From Bacteroidales bacterium (lineage in GTDB: Bacteria; Bacteroidota; Bacteroidia; Bacteroidales; UBA1715), in contig JAFXAU010000009.1 in NCBI GenBank assembly GCA_017516865.1, positions 87,498-151,497 on the forward strand: DNA of 64,000 nt, written 5' to 3'. The position numbers were made by a program, and so were the translations under genes. Below the pieces are notes generated by a model. That model did no database searches, was not told the DNA's origin, and worked only from the letters and a program-made list of their open reading frames with translations. Below, piece after piece: positions 9,976-17,933 of the stretch. Each line of letters opens with the position of its first letter. Position 1 is the stretch's first letter.

Positions 9976-11811
9976 ATGAAATCCAACGACGAACAACGGC
10001 TTTCATCCATCCGTGAACAATTGGCAACCTTGCCGACTGACCCCGGCGTGTATCAGTATTTCGACAAAAACGGTACGCTCATCTACGTGGGAAAGGCAAA
10101 AAATCTCAAACGTCGTGTGTCGTCATATTTCAATAAAGAACAGACGCACCCCAAAACGAAGGTGCTTGTCAGCAAAATAGTGACAATCAGGCATTTTATT
10201 GTTAAAAGTGAACAAGATGCGCTATTGCTTGAAAATAACCTGATAAAGAAATACAAACCTCGATATAACGTATTGTTAAAGGACGACAAGACGTATCCGT
10301 GGATAGTTATTAAGAACGAGAATTTTCCTCGCATCACGCTTACCCGTCATTTTATACGGAACGGCTCGCAGTATTTTGGACCGTATGCCAACGTGAAAAT
10401 GGCGAAATACCTGTTGGCGCTTATTAAGCAATTATACAAACCGCGCACGTGCTCGTTGGCTCTGAATACCAACGACATACAGAAAGGGAAGTTCAACGTG
10501 TGCTTGGAATATCACATAAAAAACTGCAAAGCTCCGTGCGTGGGAAAACAGTCGCAGGAGGACTATGCCAACGCCGTTTCCGAGATTCGCGACATTCTCA
10601 AGGGAAACATTGGCGAAGTCATTAAAATTCTCAAGGAACGTATGCTTCGCTATTCTGCCGAAATGAAGTATGAACTGGCAGGCGAAATAAAAGAGCAACT
10701 CGACGAACTGACACGCTATCAGAGCCGTTCCACGATTGTGAATCCAAGCATCACCAATGTTGACGTGTATTCCATTTTGGATGACGTGGACACGGCATAC
10801 GTCAACTTCCTGAAGGTTGTGAACGGTGCCATAGTGCAACTGCACACGCTCGAAATCAGAAAACAACTTGACGAAACGCCCACGGAACTCCTTGGCATTG
10901 CCATTACCGAGATTCGGCAAAAAATTCCAAGTACTGCGAAGGAGATTATTGTGCCGTTTGAGCCCGATTTTTCTATCGAAGGCGTCACATTCCATGTCCC
11001 TCAGCGTGGTGAGAAAATGAATCTGTTACAATTGTCGGAGCAAAATGCCCATCTCTACAAGGTTGAGAAGTTCAAGCAAATGAAGCGAGTTGACCCTGAA
11101 CGACATTCTTTGAAGTTGTTGGAATCATTGCAGAAAGCACTGCAACTTAACGAATTACCAAGAAACATAGAATGTTTCGACAATAGCAACATACAAGGTG
11201 CGTATCCAGTGGCAGGCATGGTTCGTTTCACCGATGGTAAGCCAAATAAATCGGAATATCGCAAGTTTAACATCAAGACCGTGGAAGGTCCCGATGACTA
11301 CGCAAGTATGGAAGAAGTAATTTTCCGTCGGTACAAACGACTTGTTGAAGAAGGAGAGGATTTGCCACAGTTGCTCATTGTTGATGGCGGTGAGGGGCAA
11401 ATGGAAGTGGCACGCCACGTTATTCAAGACCAACTACAACTCAACATTCCTATTGCCGGACTTGCAAAAGACCGAAAACACCATACCCACGAAATCCTAT
11501 TCGGTTTTCCGCCCAAGGTTGTTGGAATTAAGCCCAACGACCCGCTTTTTCACCTTATGGAACGCATACAAGACGAAGTGCATCGCTTCGCCATCACATT
11601 CCACCGCAATCAGCGGTCGAAAAAGTTCACCTCTTCCGAATTAGAAGCAATAGAAGGTATTGGTCCAAAGACGATAGAACTGTTATTCAAACAATTCAAA
11701 ACAGTCTCGGCAGTCAAAAGTGCAAGCGAAGAAGAACTGACCAAGGTTGTAGGAAAAGAAAAAGCACGGAAGATAGTGGAGTTCACCACTTCTGCTAATC
11801 CGTCTAACTAA
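9976..11811 (+). CDS. uvrC: UvrABC system protein C (excinuclease subunit)
   Basis: Nucleotide excision repair nuclease that makes both incisions around a lesion bound by UvrB; cytoplasmic. The 611-residue product has the full architecture. The GIY-YIG domain comes first (residues 14-50, GVYQY and YVGKAKNLKRR), then a Cys cluster around CLEYHIKNCKAPC, the UVR motif (about 205-240) that contacts UvrB, the RNase H-like second nuclease domain (ECFDNSNIQG and LLIVDGGEGQM), and C-terminal helix-hairpin-helix motifs (LEAIEGIGPKTIELLF). The length is normal. It starts 14 bases after the lipoprotein gene and may be read from the same transcript, although the functions are unrelated. No terminator is visible before the repeats at 11831. 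Confidence 0.97.
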   Translation: MKSNDEQRLSSIREQLATLPTDPGVYQYFDKNGTLIYVGKAKNLKRRVSSYFNKEQTHPKTKVLVSKIVTIRHFIVKSEQDALLLENNLIKKYKPRYNVLLKDDKTYPWIVIKNENFPRITLTRHFIRNGSQYFGPYANVKMAKYLLALIKQLYKPRTCSLALNTNDIQKGKFNVCLEYHIKNCKAPCVGKQSQEDYANAVSEIRDILKGNIGEVIKILKERMLRYSAEMKYELAGEIKEQLDELTRYQSRSTIVNPSITNVDVYSILDDVDTAYVNFLKVVNGAIVQLHTLEIRKQLDETPTELLGIAITEIRQKIPSTAKEIIVPFEPDFSIEGVTFHVPQRGEKMNLLQLSEQNAHLYKVEKFKQMKRVDPERHSLKLLESLQKALQLNELPRNIECFDNSNIQGAYPVAGMVRFTDGKPNKSEYRKFNIKTVEGPDDYASMEEVIFRRYKRLVEEGEDLPQLLIVDGGEGQMEVARHVIQDQLQLNIPIAGLAKDRKHHTHEILFGFPPKVVGIKPNDPLFHLMERIQDEVHRFAITFHRNQRSKKFTSSELEAIEGIGPKTIELLFKQFKTVSAVKSASEEELTKVVGKEKARKIVEFTTSANPSN

Positions 11812-11830
11812 AGAGAACATTTTGGCGGTC

Positions 11831-11918
11831 ATTCCCCCGAAAAAGTGTAAATTTTCTTCGGCATTCCCACGAAAAAGTGTAAATTTTTAAAATTATTCCC
11901 CCGAAAAAGTGTAAATTT
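11831..11918 (+). repeat. Three 24-bp direct repeats at exact 32-bp spacing upstream of an AAA ATPase gene
   Basis: Units at 11831-11854, 11863-11886 and 11895-11918 share the core CGAAAAAGTGTAAATTT preceded by ATTCCC. Units 1 and 3 are identical and unit 2 differs at one base. The 8-base spacers (TCTTCGGC, TTAAAATT) are unrelated. The third unit runs into TAAATTTG, a perfect Bacteroidota -7 promoter box. The spacing is close to three helical turns, so all copies face the same side of the DNA. This looks like an operator array or tandem promoter rather than a CRISPR. Confidence 0.85.
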
Positions 11919-11919
11919 G
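11912..11919 (+). promoter_or_regulatory. Promoter -7 box for the AAA/DUF4143 ATPase
   Basis: TAAATTTG matches TAnnTTTG and forms the end of the third direct repeat. The ATG follows 25 bases downstream. Units 1 and 2 carry TAAATTTT at the equivalent place, lacking the final G. Confidence 0.6.
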
Positions 11920-11944
11920 CATTTATAAAAGAGTTGTTTTTTAT

Positions 11945-13258
11945 ATGAAAAGATTGATATACAATGATTTACTAAAATGGAAGATGTCGTCTGACAGAAA
12001 ACCTTTATTTTTGTTAGGTGCTCGTCAGGTGGGGAAAACCTATATTTTACAAGATTTTGGAGAACGAGAGTTTAAAAATATGGTGTATGTCAATTGTCAC
12101 CAAAATGAGTTCACAAACAACTTGTTTCGTGACTTGATGACCAAAAGAATCGTCACCGAGTTGGAACGTTTTTTTGAAACGCCAATCATCCCGAATGAGA
12201 CACTTTTGATTTTCGACGAAATTCAGGAGGCACACAATGGCATAGCATCGTTAAAATATTTTTGTGAGGAAATGCCGCAACTTCACGTAATTGCGGCAGG
12301 TTCCTTATTGGGAATATCTCTTCGGAGCGATGAGTCATACCCCGTTGGGAAAGTGAATACCTTAAAAATGTATCCTATGAGTTTCAAGGAATTTTTGCTG
12401 GCCAAAGGCAGAAATGGCCTTGTTGACGTTCTTGAAAATCTTGAATGGGATTCAATGAAGGCAATGAACGAGGATTTTACCGAGCTGCTTCGACAATACT
12501 ATTTCACAGGTGGAATGCCCGAGGCGATAAAAACATTCATTGAAAAAAATGATGTGAACTTAGTGAGAAACATACAGCACGAAATACTTGACGCATACGA
12601 GCGTGATATTGCAAAACATACTAAGTCTCAGGCAATCAACATACACCAAGTGTGGAATAATATTCCTGCCCAGTTGGCGCGGGAAAACAAAAAATTTATT
12701 TTTGGGGCTGTTCGCAAAGGAGCAAGGGCAGCTACATACGAACAAGCAATACAATGGCTTGTAGATGCTGGTTTGGTGTATAAGGTGGAAAGGGTTCGTG
12801 AGCCATCGATGCCCCTAAAGTTTTATGCTGATTATGAGGCATTTAAACTATATGCATTTGATTGCGGTTTATTGGCTTGTCTTGCCGAAGCAAATCCCAA
12901 TGCTATGCTTTTGGGTATGAATCCGTTTGTGGAGTTCAAAGGTGCTTTTTCGGAAAACTTTGTTTTACAGCAACTTATATCGGCTGGTTGCAAATCAATA
13001 TATTATTATTCAAAGGAAAAATCAACAATGGAGATAGATTTCCTGTGTCAAACTTCCGAAAAAATCGTTCCTGTTGAGGTCAAGGCAAAAGAAAATGTGA
13101 AAAGCAAATCATTTTCAACCTTCATTCAGCAAGAGTTTAAGGAAAAATCATTTAAAGGACTTCGTTGTTCAATGAAACCATACATTGACCAAGGATGGAT
13201 GGAAAACATACCGCTTTATGCCGTTGAAGCATATATACAGGCAATGCGGAAAGAATAG
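11945..13258 (+). CDS. AAA ATPase with C-terminal DUF4143
   Basis: A 437-residue cytoplasmic protein. Walker A is GARQVGKT (residues 25-32) and Walker B is LLIFDEIQE (about 85-93), typical of the AAA_14 family. The C-terminal third is DUF4143, with EIDFL and PVEVKAK (about residues 365-385). These have the spacing of a PD-(D/E)xK nuclease-like core, so DNA or RNA cleavage is conceivable but unproven. Such genes are common, multi-copy accessory genes in Bacteroidota with no settled role. The gene stands alone behind the 32-bp-spaced repeats and ends at a strong hairpin shared with the convergent gene. Its A+T-rich codon use resembles the accessory genes that follow more than uvrC. Confidence 0.85.
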   Translation: MKRLIYNDLLKWKMSSDRKPLFLLGARQVGKTYILQDFGEREFKNMVYVNCHQNEFTNNLFRDLMTKRIVTELERFFETPIIPNETLLIFDEIQEAHNGIASLKYFCEEMPQLHVIAAGSLLGISLRSDESYPVGKVNTLKMYPMSFKEFLLAKGRNGLVDVLENLEWDSMKAMNEDFTELLRQYYFTGGMPEAIKTFIEKNDVNLVRNIQHEILDAYERDIAKHTKSQAINIHQVWNNIPAQLARENKKFIFGAVRKGARAATYEQAIQWLVDAGLVYKVERVREPSMPLKFYADYEAFKLYAFDCGLLACLAEANPNAMLLGMNPFVEFKGAFSENFVLQQLISAGCKSIYYYSKEKSTMEIDFLCQTSEKIVPVEVKAKENVKSKSFSTFIQQEFKEKSFKGLRCSMKPYIDQGWMENIPLYAVEAYIQAMRKE

Positions 13259-13305
13259 GTTTTTACGCAGCGCATTGAGTAAAATAATGGGATGATTTTA
13301 GAGAA

Positions 13306-13340
13306 AATTCCCCGTTCCTATAGAGGTGGGACGGGGAATT
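13306..13340. terminator. Bidirectional terminator between convergent genes
   Basis: AATTCCCCGTTCC (13306-13318) pairs with GGGACGGGGAATT (13328-13340) over 13 base pairs with one G-U. On the minus strand it is followed by TTTTC. It separates the ATPase gene from the gene ending at 13348. Confidence 0.7.
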
Positions 13341-13347
13341 GTACATA

Positions 13348-14463
13348 TTACTTTTTAAATATATCCTCTAATACAGGTTTTAGTTCATTAAGTTCTTGAA
13401 AAATAGCCAATAGGATTTCTTGCGGATTACTTTTTTTATATTGAGAAAACAACTTTGTTCCTAATGATGTTTGATAATCTTTATCCCCATAGCCGAATCT
13501 TTTAAGTTCCTCTATTATTTCTTGAGTGTGTAAATAATTTTGTGGCGATTTTCCATAGTTGTTTTTTCCCTCAAAATTACTGTGACGAAAATTTACGAGG
13601 CCCTCATGTACATCGGTGACTCTTACGACAATATTGTTTGTAAGATAGTACCAATCCTTCATTCCTTCGTGTGCTTTCAATTGAGAAAATTTTCTAAAAG
13701 CTTCAGCTATCATAAATTTCGAAATGTTATCTGGTTTTATCTGCTCCTTTCGTTCTTCAAAAACTTTAATCTCATCTTTAAAACATTCTGCAATTTTTTC
13801 TTTGTCGGGTTCTATCTTTCCTGTAAACAAAGCAGATAAAACTTTTCCAATCATTTCACTTTCTTCATTTGTATAAAAACTGCTTGTGTGTGGAATTCCG
13901 TAGATAGGAATTTTTTTTGGCTCTTTATCCGTAGTATTTAATTCTCCATAAGTAAGTTCTCCTGCTATTAAATCTTGACATTTTATGTGTAATTTGTCAA
14001 AACAATCTTGTTTCCCTAAACATAGAACACGTTTTGGTTTTAAAACGTCTTTTATTAAGTTTAGGGTAAGATTTACTATATCTTTGTTATTTTTTAACTC
14101 CAGCGATAATTGTTTTGCTTTCAAAGTTCCAAAGTGATAAACATTGGTAAAAACAAAACGTGTTTCATCTTCTATCAAGTAAGAAAGATTCCCAAAAGCA
14201 AGGATTTTCTTTAATTGTCTCCATAAGTGCCATTTGTCTCTTTCAGAGAAGTACGTGTTACCTCTCATAAAGGTTTCAGCATCGATCTTATTATATGCAC
14301 CTTCCGATCCAGGATTTATTCCTAGAATAAGTATTTCTGGAGATTGGGTGATTTTTGTTAAGTCGGATTGAGTGTAATAACTAATATTGTTTTCCTTCTT
14401 ACTTGCAATAGGTTCATAGATTTTTATCACCTCTTCAGCCCACTTTCTAATTTCATTTTGCAT
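13348..14463 (-). CDS. Uracil-DNA glycosylase superfamily-like protein with extra C-terminal domain
   Basis: A 371-residue cytoplasmic protein. The N-terminal half resembles the uracil-DNA glycosylase fold. ILILGINPG (residues 44-52) matches the water-activating motif I, RVLCLGK (145-151) is a central strand, and PHTSSFY (191-197) occupies the place of the HPS motif. Residues 230-371 form a separate, mostly helical region I cannot assign (NYLHTQEIIEELKRFGYG and a charged tail). The catalytic Asp or Glu that usually follows motif I is not obvious, so glycosylase activity is uncertain and another base- or nucleotide-binding role is possible. It starts 32 bases after the stop of the upstream secreted-protein gene and may be co-transcribed with it. 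It is A+T rich compared with the core genes. Confidence 0.6.
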   Translation of the reverse strand: MQNEIRKWAEEVIKIYEPIASKKENNISYYTQSDLTKITQSPEILILGINPGSEGAYNKIDAETFMRGNTYFSERDKWHLWRQLKKILAFGNLSYLIEDETRFVFTNVYHFGTLKAKQLSLELKNNKDIVNLTLNLIKDVLKPKRVLCLGKQDCFDKLHIKCQDLIAGELTYGELNTTDKEPKKIPIYGIPHTSSFYTNEESEMIGKVLSALFTGKIEPDKEKIAECFKDEIKVFEERKEQIKPDNISKFMIAEAFRKFSQLKAHEGMKDWYYLTNNIVVRVTDVHEGLVNFRHSNFEGKNNYGKSPQNYLHTQEIIEELKRFGYGDKDYQTSLGTKLFSQYKKSNPQEILLAIFQELNELKPVLEDIFKK

Positions 14464-14495
14464 AACTATTAAATTTAAAATTAAACTTTGTTTTT

Positions 14496-16283
14496 CTATT
14501 TCACATCTTTAACAAGGCGGACAGCTAATCCGCTTGACTTATTACTGCTCGTCACATATAAGTTTTCAATATAAAAACAATATGCCCAGTTTTCATCTAT
14601 TGATTCAGCCAACCAATATTCTCCTCCATAATACATCGAAGCATCAACACCGATACCATTACGTTCTCCTGCAAAAGGGAGAAATACCGCGCCTGCTAAT
14701 TCCATTTTAGCCCAATCCAAAAGAGAATAATTATTTTCAAGACCATATTCTGAGTCCGCTTCGGAAAAAAAACTTAATCCATCGGGCAATACCCAATTAT
14801 CAGGTAATAGTATTGCTCCTTTTACTCCATTTACAGTGGCACTACCATTTTTCTTTGAGGCATCGGTTCTTTGTTGTTTTAGATAAAGGAATTCTTCACT
14901 AGTTAATGTTCGCCACAATCCAGCCTTATTACCGCCATTGGAAATCTTATTATATACACCCCAATCATAGTTTGTACCCGTAATGTCTTCTCCTTCTCCA
15001 TATAGATTCACATTTTCCATCCAACTTAGAGTGTTATATGGCTTGGAGTCGTTGTAGCCACTTGTAGCCCATCCAAACAAATCAATCCAACCGTGGTAAG
15101 TTGCAGAAATTTTTGCGTTGTCGCTTCCCTCTACTGTACCTCCGTTATAATCCTCTTCTTTTGAACTGTGAGTTCCAACATAATCCCATTGATTTTCTGC
15201 AAATCTCCAGACTCTTGTACTTGCCTGATATTGTAAATTTCCTTGCGAAAAATAAATTTGTTTTGTTTCGGAAACAGAGAATGCTGCAAGTATGGCGCCA
15301 TCTTTTATTGGTGATTTTTCAGTTGTAAATGAAAGTACGTCACCATATATTGTACCTTCATCGGTCACAATGTATGGACAATACATATACGTTGTTTGTT
15401 CTGTCAAATTGAATAGCGTATAGGTAAATAACCAAGTGTCAACCACATATTTTGTTCCATTTTCAATAGGATTGTTTTCTCCGATAAAGAATCCTTTTTC
15501 TATTATTGTGTTACTTTGGGGATTTTTAATAACTGCAGAAAGAGTTGCCGTTGATGCCGTTATATCTGTGACATTCCCAGTCACAGAGGCGTTCTCGTAT
15601 ATGGGAATGGGAATAAAATCAAAAACAATTTCCTCAGAATATAAAAATGAGGAAATGTCAAAAAACTGTACATCCGATAATCCGTTGTAATATCCCGTAA
15701 ATCGTAGGTCTTCAACGTTGTAGAATGTAACAGTGTCATAGTATGATTTCAAAATATAATTGGAGGTCTTTTCTACGGCAATTTCTTCTATTCGAGCGTT
15801 GTCGTAGCCTTCAATCGACAATTTCAGAGACGATGAACGAACACCATCGTTTGCCGTCAGCACATATATCCCTATCGGAGCGGAAACGGAAAACTCATAT
15901 TGTCCAACGCCAAAATTATTTACATAATCGGTGATTTTTGTACCTGAGATGTTGTACAACGCGAGGTGCAATTTTGCAGAGCGGTTCATAGAAACAGCAA
16001 CGGTCGCTTTTGTCTTTTGACAAAGAAAATCTTGTTCCGCAGATTCATCTCCTATCGTGTTTGGTTTGTCAAGCCATTTCCCTATAATAGTTATTGATTT
16101 ATCATCAGACAATTCCTTATGAATCATTTTACTATATCCCGATGCAAGATTTTCGACCAACACGCTATCTGGTGCGACTTTCTTATTCTCATCAATTTGA
16201 GCGTAGAAATTAATTCTTAGGTTTTGTGAAAATGCACAAAGTGCACAAAGCGTCAAAACCATTGTAGTACATGTTTTTTTCAT
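14496..16283 (-). CDS. Large secreted protein with internal sorting-tail-like module and FISUMP-like C-terminal region
   Basis: A 595-residue exported protein with a clear signal peptide (residues 1-19, ending CAFS). Residues about 95-160 (ALYNISGTKITDY and GIYVLTANDGVRSSSLKLSI) resemble a type A T9SS sorting tail, but sit near the N-terminus. A fibronectin-like stretch follows (about 230-315). The C-terminal half begins FSVSETKQIYFSQGNLQYQ and contains WRFAENQWDYVG, IDLFGWATSGY, GLWRTLTSEEFLYL and a final SGLAVRLVKDV. This pattern is common in Bacteroidales and Fibrobacter major paralogous (FISUMP-like) proteins of unknown function, with a C-type-lectin flavour. A periplasmic or surface location is expected. 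Gene order suggests transcription with the glycosylase-like gene downstream. Confidence 0.65.
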   Translation of the reverse strand: MKKTCTTMVLTLCALCAFSQNLRINFYAQIDENKKVAPDSVLVENLASGYSKMIHKELSDDKSITIIGKWLDKPNTIGDESAEQDFLCQKTKATVAVSMNRSAKLHLALYNISGTKITDYVNNFGVGQYEFSVSAPIGIYVLTANDGVRSSSLKLSIEGYDNARIEEIAVEKTSNYILKSYYDTVTFYNVEDLRFTGYYNGLSDVQFFDISSFLYSEEIVFDFIPIPIYENASVTGNVTDITASTATLSAVIKNPQSNTIIEKGFFIGENNPIENGTKYVVDTWLFTYTLFNLTEQTTYMYCPYIVTDEGTIYGDVLSFTTEKSPIKDGAILAAFSVSETKQIYFSQGNLQYQASTRVWRFAENQWDYVGTHSSKEEDYNGGTVEGSDNAKISATYHGWIDLFGWATSGYNDSKPYNTLSWMENVNLYGEGEDITGTNYDWGVYNKISNGGNKAGLWRTLTSEEFLYLKQQRTDASKKNGSATVNGVKGAILLPDNWVLPDGLSFFSEADSEYGLENNYSLLDWAKMELAGAVFLPFAGERNGIGVDASMYYGGEYWLAESIDENWAYCFYIENLYVTSSNKSSGLAVRLVKDVK

Positions 16284-16403
16284 CTTTCAATCCCTAATCC
16301 GTGCCGGGAGCAACCTCTAAATTTTCACAAACATAAATTCACCATGTGCCGTATCGAAGCATAGGTTTTTAGTTTTTCGCCGATTCCTAACAAAAAAGGA
16401 TTA

Positions 16404-16445
16404 TAAATAAAAAAGCGTGGAATCGTATCTGTTACCCGTTCCACG
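16404..16445 (-). terminator. Intrinsic terminator of the rod-shaped RNA
   Basis: CGTGGAA (16416-16422) pairs with TTCCACG (16439-16445). On the minus strand this is followed by C and a T-run interrupted by one A (A-run on the given strand at 16404-16414). It fixes the transcription direction of the RNA. Confidence 0.75.
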
Positions 16446-16615
16446 TGTAGAGGCTCTGGCATCGCCCTTCCTGTCAGAACGAGCAACGCAGAACCCACGC
16501 CGATATGAAAATAGCACGAGCGTACTATATAAATCCATATCTAATGGGCATCCATCGTTGCTTTGCGTTCGACAGGAATGTGTGTTGAAACTGCCAGATT
16601 TCTACACGTCTAAAA
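16404..16615 (-). ncRNA. ssrS: Rod-shaped structured RNA, candidate 6S RNA
   Basis: About 200 bases fold into one long interrupted hairpin. ACGTGTAGA (16443-16451) pairs with 16601-16609, TCTGGCA (16455-16461) with 16592-16598, TTCCTGTC (16468-16475) with 16571-16578, GAACG (16477-16481) with 16566-16570, and AGCAACG (16482-16488) with 16556-16562. A large unpaired central region and a short apical stem (GATATG/CATATC) complete it. Only the minus strand ends in a terminator hairpin with a T-run (16404-16445). Length and the closing stem, central bubble and terminal stem layout fit 6S RNA, which sequesters the housekeeping RNA polymerase. Identity is inferred from structure; another long hairpin RNA is possible. 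No consensus -7 box is evident. No protein gene lies between 16284 and 16833. Confidence 0.6.
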
Positions 16616-16780
16616 CAAAGCGTTAGATAAACGCCATTTTACTTTTGTTTTCCCCTATGAAAAAATCATCAAGGAAACCCTTTTCAAAAATACTCTTTTT
16701 TATGGAAATAAATTGTATGTGGTTGAATTTTCTCAAAAGGAATCTCGAGCAAATGATTCTGTCAATGCCAGATTTGACAC

Positions 16781-16812
16781 AAAAAAAGAGGGAAAAGCAA
16801 CGCTTTTCCCTC
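16781..16812 (-). terminator. Terminator of the ExbB/ExbD operon
   Basis: GAGGGAAAAGC (16788-16798) pairs with GCTTTTCCCTC (16802-16812) around AAC. Seven T residues follow on the minus strand, 22 bases past the last exbD. A T-run on the other side could let it work in both directions. Confidence 0.85.
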
Positions 16813-16833
16813 CCTTTTTTATTCCTTACAAAA

Positions 16834-17301
16834 TTAGTTTTTCGGTACAACCGAGTAACTAATTTTTAACGCATTTGCCTTACGCAATTCTTGTTTTACG
16901 TCAGTTACAATACCCATGCGGGCTTTTGAATCAACTTTCAACGAAACAGTCATTTGTGAACGGTCGTTTGCGGGCATTGATTCTCTTTCCAATTCTACGA
17001 ATTTTGCAATTTTCGAAACATCTTCAATTGCTTCGTTTAACTGGATTACAGGTTGTGTACCATACAATTTCTGTAATGCGTTCGACGGAGCGGCAATATA
17101 AATATTGCTGACCAAGGATTTTTTCTCAAGTTTTACAAACTCAGTTGCTTTTGGCAAGTGAGGTTTTTTCACCAACAATGTACTTTCGCGCATAGTCGTC
17201 GCAACCATGAAGAAGAATATCAACATGAAGATAATATCTGGCAATGATTGCGTAGATATTGGCGGTGGAGTCTTTTTTTCTTTACTTCTAAACTGAGCCA
17301 T
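16834..17301 (-). CDS. exbD: ExbD-type biopolymer transport protein
   Basis: A 155-residue inner-membrane protein of the TonB energising complex, which passes proton-motive force to outer-membrane receptors. A short cytoplasmic start is followed by one transmembrane helix (LPDIIFMLIFFFMVATTM, about residues 22-39) carrying the conserved proton-relay aspartate. A periplasmic domain completes it. The start is ATG 17301 behind a GGAGG-like ribosome site. An upstream in-frame ATG at 17316 lies inside the preceding gene. It is the last gene of a four-gene run, one base after the other exbD stop. Having two different ExbD proteins in one operon is usual in Bacteroidota, probably forming a mixed dimer. 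Confidence 0.9.
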   Translation of the reverse strand: MAQFRSKEKKTPPPISTQSLPDIIFMLIFFFMVATTMRESTLLVKKPHLPKATEFVKLEKKSLVSNIYIAAPSNALQKLYGTQPVIQLNEAIEDVSKIAKFVELERESMPANDRSQMTVSLKVDSKARMGIVTDVKQELRKANALKISYSVVPKN

Positions 17302-17302
17302 C

Positions 17303-17887
17303 TTACTTTCCTCCAATATTTTTAGGTTCTGCTTCCGAAATCTTCTGAGGAATGATTTGCTTAATGATATCTTGCTGGTTTTCCTTCAAATCTTTGAAAG
17401 TTTTTTTGAAGTACTTCATTGAATAATAATCTTTTACCTCGTTATAAGCAGCAATAATCTCATTCTGAACCTCAATATACTTTTCATACGAAGTCTGCCT
17501 GTCGTTTTGAATACTTACGATAGCCTTGGTGACTTTTACCGTGCCGATTCCTGGAATAGTTTCCTCGTTGTAGCCAGGATACTTCTTGTCTTCGCTGTCG
17601 TTGTTCATGTTCATCAAGAATTCCTTGCAAGCTCTACGTAAGTCACGAGTATTCATAGGCTGTTTCTCAACCATCAGTTTGTCGTCTTTATTTACGAGAA
17701 CCACAAACAAGTTTTTGTCCAATACTTTGATGTCTTCTTGTTGCTCGGTTGGGTCTTGATATGGAGGCAACATACGGAATAGACCCTTGTCTGTGTCCAT
17801 TGTCGTTGCTGCCAAGAAGAATATCAATAGCATGAACGAGATGTCAGCCATTGAAGAAGCATTTATTTCTGGAACTTTCTTTCCCAT
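17303..17887 (-). CDS. exbD: ExbD-type biopolymer transport protein, longer paralogue
   Basis: A 194-residue inner-membrane protein with one N-terminal transmembrane helix (MADISFMLLIFFLAATTM, about residues 13-30) that keeps the essential Asp. The periplasmic domain is longer than in the neighbour (FRMLPPYQDP, then VLDKNLFVVLVNKDDKLMV). The C-terminal tail is charged and helical (YFKKTFKDLKENQQDIIKQI). The start at 17887 (MGKKVPEINASS) is chosen because the family begins there; an ATG at 17923 would add 12 unconserved residues. It sits between the Cys-rich membrane protein and the shorter ExbD, so both ExbDs and ExbB are probably made together. Confidence 0.88.
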   Translation of the reverse strand: MGKKVPEINASSMADISFMLLIFFLAATTMDTDKGLFRMLPPYQDPTEQQEDIKVLDKNLFVVLVNKDDKLMVEKQPMNTRDLRRACKEFLMNMNNDSEDKKYPGYNEETIPGIGTVKVTKAIVSIQNDRQTSYEKYIEVQNEIIAAYNEVKDYYSMKYFKKTFKDLKENQQDIIKQIIPQKISEAEPKNIGGK

Positions 17888-17933
17888 ATTTCGATACTTT
17901 AAAGTGGGGAATTGCTTCCCCACTCTTATTCTC

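Noticed and set aside
11831..11918. CRISPR array
   Set aside because: Only three repeats with 8-base spacers and a promoter box within the last unit; no cas gene nearby.
16417..16626. 69-codon plus-strand frame
   Set aside because: It coincides exactly with the rod-shaped RNA; no ribosome site or family resemblance.
16623..16869. Two opposed frames of 75 and 74 codons in the gap before exbD
   Set aside because: Both span the terminator hairpin at 16781-16812 and look like translated A/T-rich spacer.
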